A stretch of DNA of 64,000 nucleotides from Nannocystis sp. (GCF_016714285.1 NZ_JADJNN010000042.1:62001-126000); one strand, 5' to 3'. Positions 52,171 to 64,000 are shown, numbered from the stretch's first letter. Program-made: numbers and translations. The notes: generated by a model not told the origin, from the letters alone.

Positions 52171-55100
52171 TTATGCGGGCGCCGGCGGGGCCGCGTCCAG
52201 GGCTGGCGGGCGGCCGATCTCGACCAGGGCGTGGTGTTCGCTGCCGTCGTCGCGCAGCGGGATCGTCGGCCCCTGCTGCTGCACCTGGTCGCAGAGGACG
52301 CGCGTGACCTCGCGTCCGGGGCCGAGCCTGCGCACGTGGAGGTGATAGGTCGTGCGACGATAGCGATAGTCGAGGTCGAAGCCGTTCCAGTCGGCGGGGA
52401 TGAGGGGCGCGACGCGGAGGTGGTCGACCTCGAGGCGGAGGCCGAGCAGGGACTCGAGGATGAGGCGGTACATCCACGCGGCCGAGCCGGTGTACCAGGT
52501 CCAGCCGCCGCGGCCGGCGTGCTGCGGGTTGGTGTAGACATCGGCGGCGACCACGTATGGTTCGACCTTGTAGACCGCGATCGCGGCGGCGCTGTCGCCG
52601 TGGTGGATCGGGTTCAGCAGGGCGAACAGCTCCCAGGCGCGGGCGACGTCGCCGAGGGCGGCGAAGGCCATGACGGTCCAGATCGCGGCGTGCGTGTATT
52701 GTCCGCCGTTCTCGCGGACGCCGGGCACGTAGCCCTTCACGTAGCCGGGCTTCATGTCCGAGTGGTCGAAGGGCGGGTCGAACAGCTGGATGAGGCCGAG
52801 GTCGCGGCGGACCAGGCGGCGATCGACGGCGTCCAGGCCCATGCGGGCGCGCGCTGGATCGCCGGCCTGCGAGAGCACGGCCCAGCTCTGCGGCAGCGAG
52901 TCGATCTGACACTCGCTGTTGGCGGCCGAGCCGAGCGGCTCGCCGCTGTCGAAGTAGGCGCGGCGGTACCACTCGCCGTCCCAGCCGTGGGCCTCGATGT
53001 TGCGGCGCAGCCCGTCGGCCTCGCGCGTGCACAGCTCGGCGAGGGCGTCGTCGTCGCGACGCCGCGCCAGGCGGGCGAAGCGGGTCAGCACGTCGTGGAG
53101 GAAGAAGGCGAGCCACACGCTCTCGCCCTCGCCGTGGGCGCCGACCAGGTTCATGCCGTCGTTCCAGTCGCCGCTGCCGATCAGGGGCAGGCCGTGGGCG
53201 CCGAAGCGCAGGCCGTGGCGGATCGCCCGGACGCAGTGCTCGTAGAGGCTGGCCGATTCGTCGGAGCGGACGGGCAGGTCGTAATAGCTGTCCTCGTCGG
53301 CCAGGACGGCGCGGCCGTCGAGGAAGGGCACGATCTCGTCGAGGACCCCGGTGTCGCCCAGGGCCTCGACGTAATGACACACGACATACGGGAGCCACAG
53401 ATAATCGTCGGAGATGTGGGTGCGGACGCCGCGGCCGGTCGGCGGGTGCCACCAGTGCTGGGCGTCACCCTCGCGGAATTGCCGGCCGGCCGCGCGCAGG
53501 AGCTGCTCGCGCAGGACCGCCGGCTCGGCGTGGACCAGGGCGGTCGCGTCCTGCAGCTGGTCGCGGAAGCCGAACGCGCCGCCGGATTGATAGTAGCCGC
53601 TGCGACCCCACATTCGGGCGGCCAGCACCTGGTAGAGGAGCCAGCCATTGGCGAGGAAGTCGAGCGCGGGGTCGGGGGTCTGCACGTGGACTGCGCCGAG
53701 GGTGCGGTTCCAGTAGGACCAGACGGCGGCGAGGGCGACGCGGGCGGGTCCGGTGCCGCGGAAGCGGTGCACGAGGGTGCGCGCGTCGGCGAGGTCGCGG
53801 CCGGAGCCGAGGCAAAAGGCCAGCTCGCGCTCCTGGCCGTCGGCCAGATCGACGGTGACCTGCATGGCCATGCAGGGGTCGAAGCCGGCGCCGACGCGGC
53901 CCGAGAGGCGGGCGCGCTGCATGGCGGCGGGTCGGGCGAGGTCGCCGTTGCGGCCGATGAACTCGAGGCGATCGCCGGTGACGGAGCGCGTGCCCTCGCT
54001 GCAGTCGAGGAAGGCGACGCGCGCGGCGAATTCGCTGGAGTAGGCGTTGCGGGCGAACAGGGCCCCGCTGCCGAGGTCCTGCTCGGTGACGACGTGGGGC
54101 AGGTTGCTGGCGCGGCTGGTGCCGAGCACGAGCTCGAAGAGGCCGGTGATCGACAGCCTGCGCGCGCGCCCGGAGTGGTTTCGCAGCTTGAGGACCATGA
54201 ACTTGATCGGCGCGTCGGTGGCGACATAGCAGCGCAGCTCGCTGGCGACGCCGGCCTCGGCGTGCTCGAACACCGAATAGCCGAAGCCGTGGCGGGTGGT
54301 GTAGGGCGCGGCGCCGCCGGCCGGGAGCAGGGTCGGCGACCAGAAGCGGCCGTCGTCCTCGTCGCGGAGATAGAAGGCCTCGCCGCCGGGGTCGCCGACG
54401 GGGTCGTTGTGCCAGGGAGTAATGCGATAACTGTGGGCATTCTCGCACCAGGTATATGCGCTGCCGGCCTCGCTGACGACGGTGCCAAACCACGGGTTTG
54501 CGATCACGTTGACCCACGGCGCGGGCGTGCGGTGGTCGCGGCTGGTGGTGATGATGTATTCGCGGCCGTCGCGGGTGAAGCCGCCCTGGCCGTTGAATGC
54601 GACGAGGTCGGGGCGGACCAGGGCGCGGGTGGGCGAGGGCTCGGGCGGGGCGGGCAGCGGAGCCTTGCCGGGGTGCAGGGGCGGCGGCATCTCGGCGTGC
54701 GCGCGGCGCTTCATCTGGTCGACGAGCGGGCCGTCAGCGCCGTGGACGATGAGGCGCGCGACGGTCTGCATGAGCACCCTGTCGTCCTCGGCGAGCTGCT
54801 CGCTGCGGGGCACGAAGATGCCGCCGGGGCGGTCGAGCAGGCTGCCCTCGGAGAGCGAGCCGATCACGGCGAGGATCTCGTCGTGCAGGACCTGGCGGTA
54901 GCCGGACGGGTCCTCGTTCCAGATCACGAGGTCCGCGGCGAGGCCCTTGAGGCGCCAGAAGGCGTGGGCCTTGACCATCTGGCGCAGCAGCGCGAGGTGG
55001 CCGCTGTCGGCGATGCGGACCAGCGCGATCGGCAGGTCGCCCGAGATGCCGTAGGCCCACAGCGCCGACTGGCCGTTGCGGTTGCGGGCGAGCACGCTCC

Positions 55101-58100
55101 GGGGCGCGCGCAGGCGTGGGTTCGAATACAGGATGTGGCCGGCGAGGCGCTCGTAGAGCTGGGTGTCCGCCTCGCTGGCGTCGATGCGGCGCAGCAGCAC
55201 CTGGCTGTGGGTCCACGACAGCCCTAGCACGCGCTCGGCGGAGTGGCGATCGCTGTACTTCTCGATCAGGGCGAGGGCGGCCTCGCGGGTCTCGGCGATG
55301 CCGGTGACGAGGTGGATCCGTACGGTCTCGTGCGGGCGGAGCAGCACCGTGTTGCGGATCGCCACCACCGGATCGAGGACGGAGCCCTCGCTGTCGGCGA
55401 GCGCGGGGCGGTGCATCGCCGCCGGGTCGGCGAGCGATCGACCGCGGCCGATGAACGCGGCGCGGTCGGTCTCGTAGGAGGTGGGGCCGAGGGTCGCGCC
55501 CTGGACGCTCATGAGGTGCAGCATGTGCGGCGGCTTCTCGCCGCCGGAGCGCGGCCGCCGGGTGCACAGGATGGCCTGGCGCGGGCGCACCAGCTCGGTC
55601 TGGACGAACAGGTTGCTGAACGCGGGGTGGGCCGCGTCGGCGGCGGGGGTGGTGAGCACGACCTCGGCGTAGCTGGTCAGCTCGATGCTGCGATCGGGTC
55701 CGGCCGCGGTTGGTGACGCACACCCGGCGCAGCTCGACGTCGTCCTCGGGTGACACGCTGATCTCGACGTGGGTCTCGATGTCGCCGTCGCGGCGGCGAA
55801 ACTCGGCGCGGCCCTGGGTGTAGATCGCCTCGTAGCTCGCGGCGGCGACCAGGGTGGGCTGGAAGGCGACCGACCAGAACGCGTGGCTGGTGACGTCGCG
55901 GAGGTAGCAGAAGCTGCCCCAGCTGTCGCGGGTGGGGTCCTCGTGCCAGCGGGTGACGGCCAGGTCGCGCCAGCGGCTGTAGCCGGCGCCGGCGTTGGTG
56001 ATGGCGACGTGGTAGCTGCCGTTCGACAGCAGGTGCAGCTCGGGCGCCGCGGTGTTCGGCGTGGTGAAGATGCGCAGGTTCGGCTCGGCCTCGGCCGGGG
56101 TCACGGTGCTGAGGGCGACCTCGGCCGGGTGGGGATAGATCGGTGGGGTCCGGGCGACGCGCTCCTGTAGCAGGAGGTCGGTGGCGCGAAACGCCAGCTG
56201 GGCGTCGAAGCGGCGCTGCATCGGGCGGCCGAGCAGGAGGTAGGCGAACGACAGGAAGGCCATGCCCTGGTGGTGCGCCATGTACGAGCGCACGCTGACG
56301 CTGTCCTTGCCGCGGGGCAGACGGGCGGGGGTGTAGTCGATCGCCTCGTAGAAGCCGTGGCCGCCGAGCATGCCGTCGCGGGCGAGCCGGCGCAGGTTGT
56401 CGGTCGCGGCGGCGGGGTCGACCATGAGGGCCATCGCGGTCGCATAGGGGGCGACGACCAGGTCGTCGGCGAGGCCGCGCTTGAAGCCGAGGCCGGGCAC
56501 GCCGAAGGCCCGGTATTGATAGTTGAGCTGGGCGTCGGTCTTGTTGTAGCCGGACTCGGAGACGCCCCAGGGCACGCCGCGCTCGCGGCCGTACTCGATC
56601 TGGCGGGCGACCACGGCGCGGTAGGTCTCGCCCAGGATCGTGCCGGCGTAGGTCGGCATGATCAGGAGCGGCATCAGGTACTCGAACATCGAGCCGCTCC
56701 ACGAGAGCAGCGCCGGCTTGCCGCCGGTGGTGGTGAGCAGGCGGCCGAGGCTAAACCAGTGCTCCTGCGGGAGCTTGCCCTGGGCGATGGCGACGAAGCT
56801 GGCGAGGCGGGCCTCGGAGGCGAGCAGGTCGTAGTAGCTGGCGTCGAGGCGGTAGTCGTGGACGTTGTAGCCGATCGCCAGGAGGTGGCGCTCGCGGTCG
56901 TACAGGAAGTCGTAGTCGAGGTCGGCGAACTCCTCGCAGCGGGCCAGCGCGAGCCGGTGAGCGATCGGGCGCGCTCGCTGGCCGCGCAGGCGATCCGCAG
57001 TCGGCGAGCCAGGCGTGGTGTCGGCGGCGGGTCGTGGAGGCGCGATCGATCGGGGCCAGCGCGTGGGCGAGGCCGGCGACGTCCGTGAGGTCGGGCCCGC
57101 GTCGAGGCGGGCGAGCGACGCGGCGAGCTCGCCCGGGATCGACGCGGGCCCGACCATCATCGGGGCCGAGAGCAGGGCGGTCCACGGCGCCATGTGCTCG
57201 AGCTCGGCGAGCGCGTGCTGGCACTGCGACGCGATGGCCTGGGCGCACCAGTCGGCCTCGGGGTCGCGCTGCAGGCCGGCGAGGCGGGTGAGCTCGCGGG
57301 TGTCGGTGAGCAGCGCGGTGAGCGAGCGGTGGGCGGCCGAGAGGGTCGGCGGGGCGACGGCGGTGAGGCGCATTCGCTGGAGCTCGGCGTGCAGGTCGGG
57401 CGCCGACGGGCTCAGGTCGGCGAGCAGGTCGAGGGTGTCGACGAGGCCCGCGAAGGTCTCGGGGCGGAGCAGGCGGTGGTCGGCGAGCTCGCCGAGGCCG
57501 GCGGCGAGGGTGAGCAGGTGGCCGGCCAGGTTGCCGCTGTCGACGGTGGAGACGTACCTCGGCCGCAGGGGCTCGAGCGTGCGGGTGTCGTACCAGTTGA
57601 ACAGGTGGCCGCGGTGACGCTGCAGGCGGTCCATGGCGGCGAGGGTCCTGCTGCAGCGGTCGATGAGGCCGGCGGTCGAGAGGTAGCCGAAGTCGTGGGC
57701 GGCGAGGTTGGCGGTGAGGGCGAGGCCGATGTTGGTGGGCGAGGTGCGGTGGGCGACGCCCTGGGGCGGGTCCTCCTGGAAGTTGTCGGGCGGGAGGTCG
57801 TTGTCCTCGGGGGTCACGAAGGTCTCGAAGAAGCGCCAGGTCCGGCGGGCCACGCTGCGCAGGAAGCGGAGCTCGGGCTCGGCGAGGCGGTGGGGAACGG
57901 GGCGCAGCGGCTGGCTGAGCCAGGCGGCCAGGGCGGGCGCGAGGGCCCACAGCGCGAGCACCGGGGCGGCGACGACGATCGCGTCGGGGCGCAGGAGGGC
58001 GAGGGCGAGGCTGGTGGCGAGCGCGGTCGCCGGTGCGATCCACATCAGCGCGTAGCAGCCAGCGAGGGTGGTGGCGGCGCCCCGCTGGGCGTCGGCGGCG

Positions 58101-60921
58101 GTGCGCCACTCGAGCAGCTTGCGGCGGGTGAACAGCACACGCAGCAGGGTCCGGGCGATCGCGCGGAGGGCGAGGAGGGCGTCGTGGGGCAGGGTGGCGA
58201 CCGCGAAGCCCTCGCGCAGGAGCTGGCGTCCGAGGGTCCGGGCGACCGCGCGGAGGTGCTGGCGGCGCGGCAGCTCGGTCGGTCGGCGGACGAGCTCGGC
58301 GGCGGCGGTGAGCAGGCCGGGGAGCGCGAGGACGCCGAGCACGACCAGCGTCACCGCGAGCGCGGCGCCGACGGCCCAGCCGATCAGGAGCAGCGCGAGC
58401 AGGGCGACCGGGACCAGGCTGCGGCGCAGGTTGTCGATCAGCTTCCAGCGCGAGAGGGTGGAGATCGGGTTTCGCACCCGGCGCCCGCCGCTGTCGTGAA
58501 CATGTCCCCAGAGCCAGGCGACGATCTGCCAGTCGCCGCGCATCCAGCGGTCGCGGCGGCACAGGTCCGCGGCGTGGGCCGAGGGATAGTCCTCGAACAG
58601 GGTGATGTCGCTGACCAGGCCGGCGCGGGCGTAGGCGCCTTCGAGCAGGTCGTGGCTGAGGATGTGATTCTCGGGCAGTCGGCCGTGCAGCGCGCGGGCG
58701 AAGGCGTCGACGTCGTAGATGCCCTTGCCGACGAAGGAGCCCTCGGCGAACAGGTCCTGGTACACGTCGGAGACGGCGAGGGTGTAGGGGTCGATGCCGG
58801 GCTCGCCGGCGAACAGGCGGGCGAAGCGGGAGCGGCCGACGCTGGCGAGGGTGATGGCGACGCGGGGCTGGAGGATCGAGTAGCCGCTGGTGACGCGGCC
58901 GAGGCGCTCGTCGTGGTGCGGCCGGTTGAGCGGGTGGGCGAGGGTGCCGGCGAGCTGGCGGGCCGCGTCGCGCGGCAGCTGGGTGTCGCTGTCGAGGGCG
59001 ATGACATAGCGGACGCCCTGCAGCGCCGCGAGCTCGCCGACGATCGTGGAGAAGCCGTCGGCCTGGCCGCGCAGGGCCGCGTTGAACTGCTCGAGCTTGC
59101 CGCGCTTGCGCTCCCAGCCCATCCACACGCCCTCGCGCGGGTTCCAGCAGCGCTTGCGGTGGAACAGGTAGAAACGCCGGGCCGCCCGCGGGCGTGGCGG
59201 GCGTTCATGGCCTGGATGCCGGCGCTGGCGCGCGCGAGCAGGGCGTCGTCGCCGGGCATGCGCTCGCTGGCCGCGTCGCGGAAGTCGGTGATCAGCGCGA
59301 GGGTCAGCTGATCGTCGCGGTTGGCGAGGTAGCGGACCTCGAGCGCCTCGAGCAGCGCGTCGACCTCGGCGGGGTCGGTGAGCAGGGTCGGCACGGCGAC
59401 GACGGTGCGGTGCTCGGCGGGGATCCCCGCCGAGAAGTCGAGGCGGGGCAGCAGGTGCGGGCGCACGAGCAAGGTCGCCGCCCAGTGCACGACGGCGAGG
59501 GCGAGCTGGCTGCACGCGAGCGCGAGGAGCAGCACGGCGGGGGCGAGCGCCCAGGTCGGCAGCGCGGCGTCGGCGGCCGCGTCGGCGATCATGCCGGTGG
59601 CCGCGAGGGCGAGCACGGTGACGGCGCTGGTGTAGGCGAGCAGCGGGTGGCGCCCGGCGAGGCGGCGGAGGCGGCTGCCGGGGCCGCGGTGCATCCTGGC
59701 GGCGCGCTCGAGCGCGGGTCGGCCGGCGTCGATGAGGAAATAACCGACGTGGCCGCGACCTGGCGTCGCGGTGTCGTCGGCGTGGGGATCGTCCGTCAGG
59801 CGCAGCGCGGCCTGTGCCACCTCGTCCTCGCGCAGCGGGCTGCGCTTGGCGATCGCCTCGACCACGTGGCGGTAGCGATCGCGGGTGGCGAAGTCCATCG
59901 CCGCGTACACGCCGGCGGGGTCGCGGCGCAGCGTGGCCTCGACGACGCTCATCGCCTCGACGAAGTCCCGCCAGTCGGTGGCCCCGAGGAAGCGCAGGCT
60001 GCCGATGCTGTTGCCGATCGCGACCTGGTCGGCGGCCTGGCTCTGGGAGGCCAGCTGAAACACCTGCTCGATGCTGAGGCCCTGCTCGGCCAGGCGCTGC
60101 TCGAGCCAGCTGACCGGGAACATCAGGGCCGGACCCTGGCCCTGCAGCAGGCTGGAGAACTCGGCCACGAAGGCGTTGGAGAGGGCGGGGCTGGCCTCGA
60201 CCATGGCGGCGAGGACCAGCACGACGCGGGCCGGATCGACGGCGGCGACGGCGAGCATGCGCCCGACCCAGTGGGTGGCTCGCTGGCGATCGCGGCGCCC
60301 GGCGGTGACCCGCGCGGCGATGCGGCGCAGGTTCTCGACCAGCGCCAGGCGCAGCATGATCGGCATCGCCCACAGCTCGCCGAGGGCGGGCGGGCGCGTG
60401 GCCTGGTAGGCGGCGACGAAGGCACGCAGGCCGTCGATGTCGACGCGGCCGTGCGCGTGCGAGATGAGCTCGATGGCGATGTCGTAGACGCGGGGGATGC
60501 CCGGGGTGAGCGCGTTGGCGAGGCGCGGCAGCTCGCGGCTGTAGCCGCGGGGCAGGTGGCGCCGGGCGGTCCGGATCTGCTCCTCGATCAGGTGATAGTT
60601 GTCGATGAACCACTCCGCGGCGGGCGTGATGCGCGTGCCGGCCCGGACCGCGGTGGTGAGCAGGGCGTGGGCGTCGCGCAGCGCGAGCTCGTTGGCGCTG
60701 AGGCGCGGCAGCAAGTGATCGACGAAGCGGCGGCCCGGGGCGGCGAGCTCGTGCCAGCCGGCGAGGGTGCCGGCGTAGTGCTCGAGCTGGCTCACGCTGA
60801 ACAGCTCGGCGCGCAGCGGCTGCTCCTCGCGCACGATGGCGTCCTGCGTGCGGGCGCGCGACCAGGCGCGACGCCAGGCGCGACGCCAGGCGCGGCCCGC
60901 AGCTGCGGTGACGCGGGTCAA
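52171..60921 (-). pseudogene. Cyclic beta-1,2-glucan synthase (NdvB/Chv-like), disrupted by at least four frameshifts
   Basis: Read through its frame changes this is a ~2900-residue multidomain enzyme that makes and sizes cyclic beta-1,2-glucan. Order: helical N terminus; membrane helices (from ~59600); GT84 glycosyltransferase with DSDTQLPRD, SHDLLEG and RWMRGDWQIV; further helices; a DUF3131/glucoamylase-like domain (PTNIGLALTANLAAHDFG, VSESGYNKTDAQLNYQY); two tandem carbohydrate-binding/GH94-like regions; and a GH94 phosphorylase domain with GSGDWNDGMN. Frame breaks lie near 59190, 57100, 56970 and 55690. At 55690 a four-base insertion (ATCG) splits TRS from IELTSYAEVV. Probable start TTG 60921. 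Each segment is well preserved between breaks, so recent decay or assembly indels are both possible; the latter fits the compensating pair at 57100/56970. Confidence 0.75.
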
Positions 60922-61310
60922 TCGTTCACGACGCTGTCGTGGCCGGGCCAGGCCCGGGTGAGCGCGTCGGATGCATGGTGGTGCGGCGCGTGAAGCAAGC
61001 TGGACCTCGATCGAGGCGCGAGGGTAGGCGAGGTCCCGGAAAGCGGTATTGCAAATCCGCGGGCAGTCGGCGCCGGCTGCGCTGATTGTGGATGCCGCTT
61101 CGGGGCAGCGCTCTGGGCGACATTCGCGGCCGTATTCGCGGTGCGACTCACGCTGCGAATCGCGGTGCCGTTCGCGGTGCGAATCGCGGTGCGAATCGCG
61201 GTGCGAATCGCGGTGCATTCACCGCTGGACGCCCGGGCTGGTGCTGCGCACGGCTTCGCGCGTTGGCGTGGGCCCGGGAATCAGCGATGCTCCGCTGGGA
61301 CCCGGACCGC
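60922..61310. promoter_or_regulatory. Divergent intergenic region with 12-bp tandem repeats
   Basis: This lies between the glucan synthase and the CAP gene. From 61122 to 61219 a 12-base unit (consensus AATCGCGGTGCG, earlier units ATTCGCGGTGCG) is repeated about eight times. It is the only structure visible; both genes' promoters must be near it. Confidence 0.6.
61122..61219. repeat. About eight 12-bp tandem repeats
   Basis: Units start at 61122, 61134, 61146, 61158, 61170, 61182, 61194 and 61206; the last three full units are nearly identical (AATCGCGGTGCG). Period 12 is in frame in either direction, but no gene is expected here. Copy number is likely unstable. Confidence 0.9.
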
Positions 61311-61925
61311 ATGCTTCGCCAACACCACGCCGCAGTTTTCGTCGCCTCGCTGGTTGCGTTTCCATCGGCGTGCCGCAGCGACCGTCCGGGTCCGGAGCCG
61401 CGGCCGGCCCCCGCCAGTCACGCGGTCGCGCCGCGGCCGCCGGCGACGCGGCAGGATACGCGGGAGGCGGCGCCGGCGTCGAAGGCCGATCCCGAGTCGG
61501 GTCGACTCGTCGGCATCACCGCGGCGCACAACCGGGTGCGCGCGAGTGTCGGCGTCGGGCCGATCGAGTGGTCGCCCGAGCTCGCCCGCTACGCCCAGCG
61601 CTGGGCCGACAAGCTGCAGCGGCGCGGCTGCCCGCTCGAGCACCGGCCGCACGCGGGGCCCGACGCGCAGCGTCACGGCGAGAACATCTACAGCGCGACG
61701 GGCCAGGCGCCGGGCGCCGGCGAGGTGGTCGACACCTGGGCCGCGGAGCTGGCCGACTACGACGCGAAGCGCAATCGTTGCAAGGGGGTGTGCGGGCATT
61801 ACACGCAGATCGTGTGGCGCGCGAGCCAGCGCCTCGGCTGCGCGATGGCGGCGTGCGGCGACACCGAGGTGTGGGTCTGCAACTACGATCCGCCGGGCAA
61901 CTTCATGGGCCAGCGGCCGTACTGA
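61311..61925 (+). CDS. CAP-domain (PR-1/SCP-like) lipoprotein
   Basis: The 204-residue exported protein has a signal ending AFPSAC (possible lipobox, Cys22), a Pro/Ala-rich linker, and a complete CAP domain: HNRVRASVGVGPIEWSPELA, GENIYSATG, HYTQIVWRAS and CNYDPPGNFMGQRPY. The conserved His/Glu/His cleft residues are in HNRVR, GENIY and HYTQIVW. CAP proteins are secreted and often bind lipids or act in interactions; the molecular role here is unknown. ATG 61287 would add eight residues. Confidence 0.85.
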   Translation: MLRQHHAAVFVASLVAFPSACRSDRPGPEPRPAPASHAVAPRPPATRQDTREAAPASKADPESGRLVGITAAHNRVRASVGVGPIEWSPELARYAQRWADKLQRRGCPLEHRPHAGPDAQRHGENIYSATGQAPGAGEVVDTWAAELADYDAKRNRCKGVCGHYTQIVWRASQRLGCAMAACGDTEVWVCNYDPPGNFMGQRPY

Positions 61926-62007
61926 GCCGCGTCCGCGGCCGGGTCACGAAGCCCTGCCCTCGATCGCGTGGCGCCCGACGCTGGCCGCACATGCCGCGCG
62001 CGTCGGG

Positions 62008-62146
62008 TCAGCCCGGAGGGACCACGACGTCGCTGAGCGTGCGGGTGCTGCCGCCGGCTGGATACGCGTACGACGAATAGCTGTCGAGGCCCCAGACGAC
62101 CACGCCGAGGGGGCCGTCGCTGCTCGCGGTGTGGTGACCGTTGGTG
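62008..62146 (-). pseudogene. 3' end of a fourth IgGFc-binding-like gene, truncated by a GC-only block
   Basis: The last ~45 codons read NGHHTASSDGPLGVVVWGLD and end with SSYAYPAGGS then DVVVPPG. They align with the ends of the other IgGFc-like proteins (GNHSIVGDGSVGVGVYG, YWYPGGLDL). Upstream the reading frame enters poly-C/G sequence at 62147 and nothing of the rest is recognisable. The break is more likely an assembly defect than a natural end. Confidence 0.75.
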
Positions 62147-62770
<624 letters not shown>

Positions 62771-62875
62771 TGCCGGGCGAGGATATCAGGATGGGCACCC
62801 GGGATCGCGCAGCCGCGCCGCAAATAGCGAGCGCGAGCTCCGTCTGCGCGGGCCCTGTCCTGATATGCTGCCTCG

Positions 62876-63442
62876 ATGGTGCACCGTACGATCCCAGGGT
62901 TGCTCGCGTCGCTGTGGTTGGTGAGTTGCGAGGAGGCGCCGGCGCCGGGGCGCAGCGAGGCGGTGAAGGAGCCCGTCGCCGTGCCCGTGGTTGCGGACAA
63001 GGCGGGCACTCCATCACCAGAGTCGGAGCGCTTGCAGGGGCGCCACGGCGAGCGCATCCAGCGGCTCCTGGCCCATCGCGAGATCGGGGCGGCCTACGCC
63101 GCCGGGACGCTGGGTGATCGCCTGGTGACCGACGGGTCGCTGCTCGTCGACGCCAGGGCCCCGGCCGATACCTCGCAGATGCGCTACTTCCTGCTCAACG
63201 GTGAGGTCCGGCCGGCGACCGACCTCGCGGGGCTCAAGGCGGCCCGGGGCGCCGACGGTGGGGCCGCGCGGGCGCTGCTCCTCGGCGGCGAGGACGGCCC
63301 GAGGCCGGCGATCTTCGACGATATCGCGGCCGGTATCTACACCGTCTGTGCGATCGTCGGTGGCGCCGCGCAGGGCCGCTGCGCCACGGCGACGGTCGAC
63401 GCGACGGCGGCCAGTCGCGTCGTCGTCCTCGCCGAGCGATAG
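62876..63442 (+). CDS. Small lipoprotein
   Basis: A 188-residue lipoprotein (MVHRTIPGLLASLWLVSC, Cys18). The mature part is helical near residues 50-80, followed by a ~100-residue compact domain with MRYFLLNGEVRPATDLAGLK, PRPAIFDDIAAGIYTVC and GRCATATVDATAASRVVVL. The GIYTVCAIVG pattern is typical of short beta-sandwich envelope proteins. No family is recognised. It starts about 100 bases after the GC-only block ends. Confidence 0.65.
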   Translation: MVHRTIPGLLASLWLVSCEEAPAPGRSEAVKEPVAVPVVADKAGTPSPESERLQGRHGERIQRLLAHREIGAAYAAGTLGDRLVTDGSLLVDARAPADTSQMRYFLLNGEVRPATDLAGLKAARGADGGAARALLLGGEDGPRPAIFDDIAAGIYTVCAIVGGAAQGRCATATVDATAASRVVVLAER

Positions 63443-63499
63443 GGGGACCGCGCGAAAAAGCGCTGGTCACCCGGCGCGGGGCGGCCTATGGTCGCGCCG

Positions 63500-64000
63500 A
63501 TGCGTCGCCTCGCCCTCGGCCTCTTCAGCCTCGCCCTCGCCTGCAACGGCGAATCCAACAACAGCAGCGCGGCCTCGGGGTCGACCGGGGCCGACCTGGG
63601 CTCGACGAGCGCGCCGGGATCGTCGAGCGATAGCACGGGCTCGTCGCTGCCGACCACCGGGGCCAGCTCCGGGGTGGTCGACACGGGTGACACGGGGGAT
63701 ACCGGGGCGAGCACCGGGTCGGTCGACGCGAGCACGACCGCGGTGACGGGCGCCAGCAGCTCCGGTGTATCGTCCGACTCGAGCAGCGGCGCCGAGGGCA
63801 GCTCGTCGAGCACCGGGGAGCCGCCCGAGGCGTTCGCGCCGGCCTCGCTGGTGGTGCTGGGCGACTCGATCAGCGACGGCGGCGGGCAGCCCCCGTTTTA
63901 TTACAACCTCCTGCGCGACGACCTCGCCGCCAAGTACGGCCCGGGGTTCAAGTATGTCAACAACGCCCAGAGCGGCAGCGAGACGGGCGCGCTGCTGGGC
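63500..64000 (+). CDS. SGNH/GDSL-hydrolase lipoprotein, 3' end outside the window
   Basis: The first 167 residues: signal MRRLALGLFSLALAC (lipobox, Cys15), then a ~100-residue Ser/Thr/Gly linker (SSDSTGSSLPTTGASSG type), then the start of an SGNH hydrolase domain with the nucleophile block VVLGDSISDGGG and the Gly/Asn-bearing NNAQSGSE. The window ends inside the domain, so the remaining Asn and Asp-x-x-His blocks are not seen. It is probably a secreted carbohydrate or lipid esterase. Confidence 0.8.
   Translation, partial: MRRLALGLFSLALACNGESNNSSAASGSTGADLGSTSAPGSSSDSTGSSLPTTGASSGVVDTGDTGDTGASTGSVDASTTAVTGASSSGVSSDSSSGAEGSSSSTGEPPEAFAPASLVVLGDSISDGGGQPPFYYNLLRDDLAAKYGPGFKYVNNAQSGSETGALLG

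Noticed and set aside
61122..61219. CRISPR or iteron array
   Set aside because: The 12-bp units are contiguous, with no spacers and no replication gene nearby.

Overview
The window is about 70% GC, densely packed with genes on both strands, and full of exported lipoproteins in which a lipobox signal is followed by a Ser/Thr/Gly/Pro-rich linker and a Cys-rich or beta-rich mature domain. With Hanks-type Ser/Thr kinases, an oxidosqualene (sterol) cyclase, an Oar-type TonB receptor and a family of IgGFc-binding-like lipoproteins, this points to a myxobacterium, most likely the Nannocystis/Nannocystaceae branch. That assignment is inference from gene content; no rRNA or tRNA gene is visible.

Layout. 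0-6.4 kb: the end of a bacterial alpha-2-macroglobulin, a 1.2 kb non-coding stretch holding a 0.5 kb imperfect palindrome, then argC-argB and an M20 hydrolase. A frameshifted CorC/HlyC-domain scrap follows. 6.4-18.2 kb: lipoproteins, the oxidosqualene cyclase, an exported methyltransferase-like protein, a Yip1-like membrane protein, tldD-tldE, a PAP2 phosphatase, and an App1-like lipoprotein divergent from a Thg1-like protein. 18.2-27.3 kb: an IgGFc-binding-like lipoprotein, a TonB receptor with two small envelope genes, a ferritin-like protein and a Cys-rich lipoprotein. 27.3-32.4 kb: an ATP-grasp enzyme coupled to an exported Hcp-like protein, a beta-propeller lipoprotein and an amidase with a golvesin-like domain. 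32.5-42.4 kb: YchJ, GNAT, EamA, two Ser/Thr kinases (one coupled to a lipoprotein), haloalkane dehalogenase, an MFS carrier and a second ATP-grasp protein.

42.4-52.2 kb is the most mosaic part. Two IgGFc-like genes, two Cys-rich lipoproteins, a histidine kinase and a two-gene ABC-type ATPase plus DUF4435/TOPRIM pair resembling the PARIS anti-phage system are interleaved with partial copies of neighbouring genes. The PARIS-like pair lies directly between two such gene remnants. The histidine kinase is bracketed by 104-bp direct repeats of a neighbour's 3' end, and one IgGFc gene by copies of the ATP-grasp 3' end. Short duplications of gene 3' ends also follow argB and tldE. A dispersed palindromic motif (core GGACATGTCC, variant GGGACAGGT) recurs in spacers and inside coding regions.

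52.2-64 kb holds a giant cyclic beta-1,2-glucan synthase broken by at least four frameshifts, a CAP-domain lipoprotein, a truncated IgGFc-like 3' end that runs into about 440 bases containing only G and C, a small lipoprotein and the start of an SGNH-hydrolase lipoprotein. The GC-only block, the frameshifts in this half and two lipoproteins whose signal and mature domain are out of frame mean that assembly indels must be considered beside real decay.
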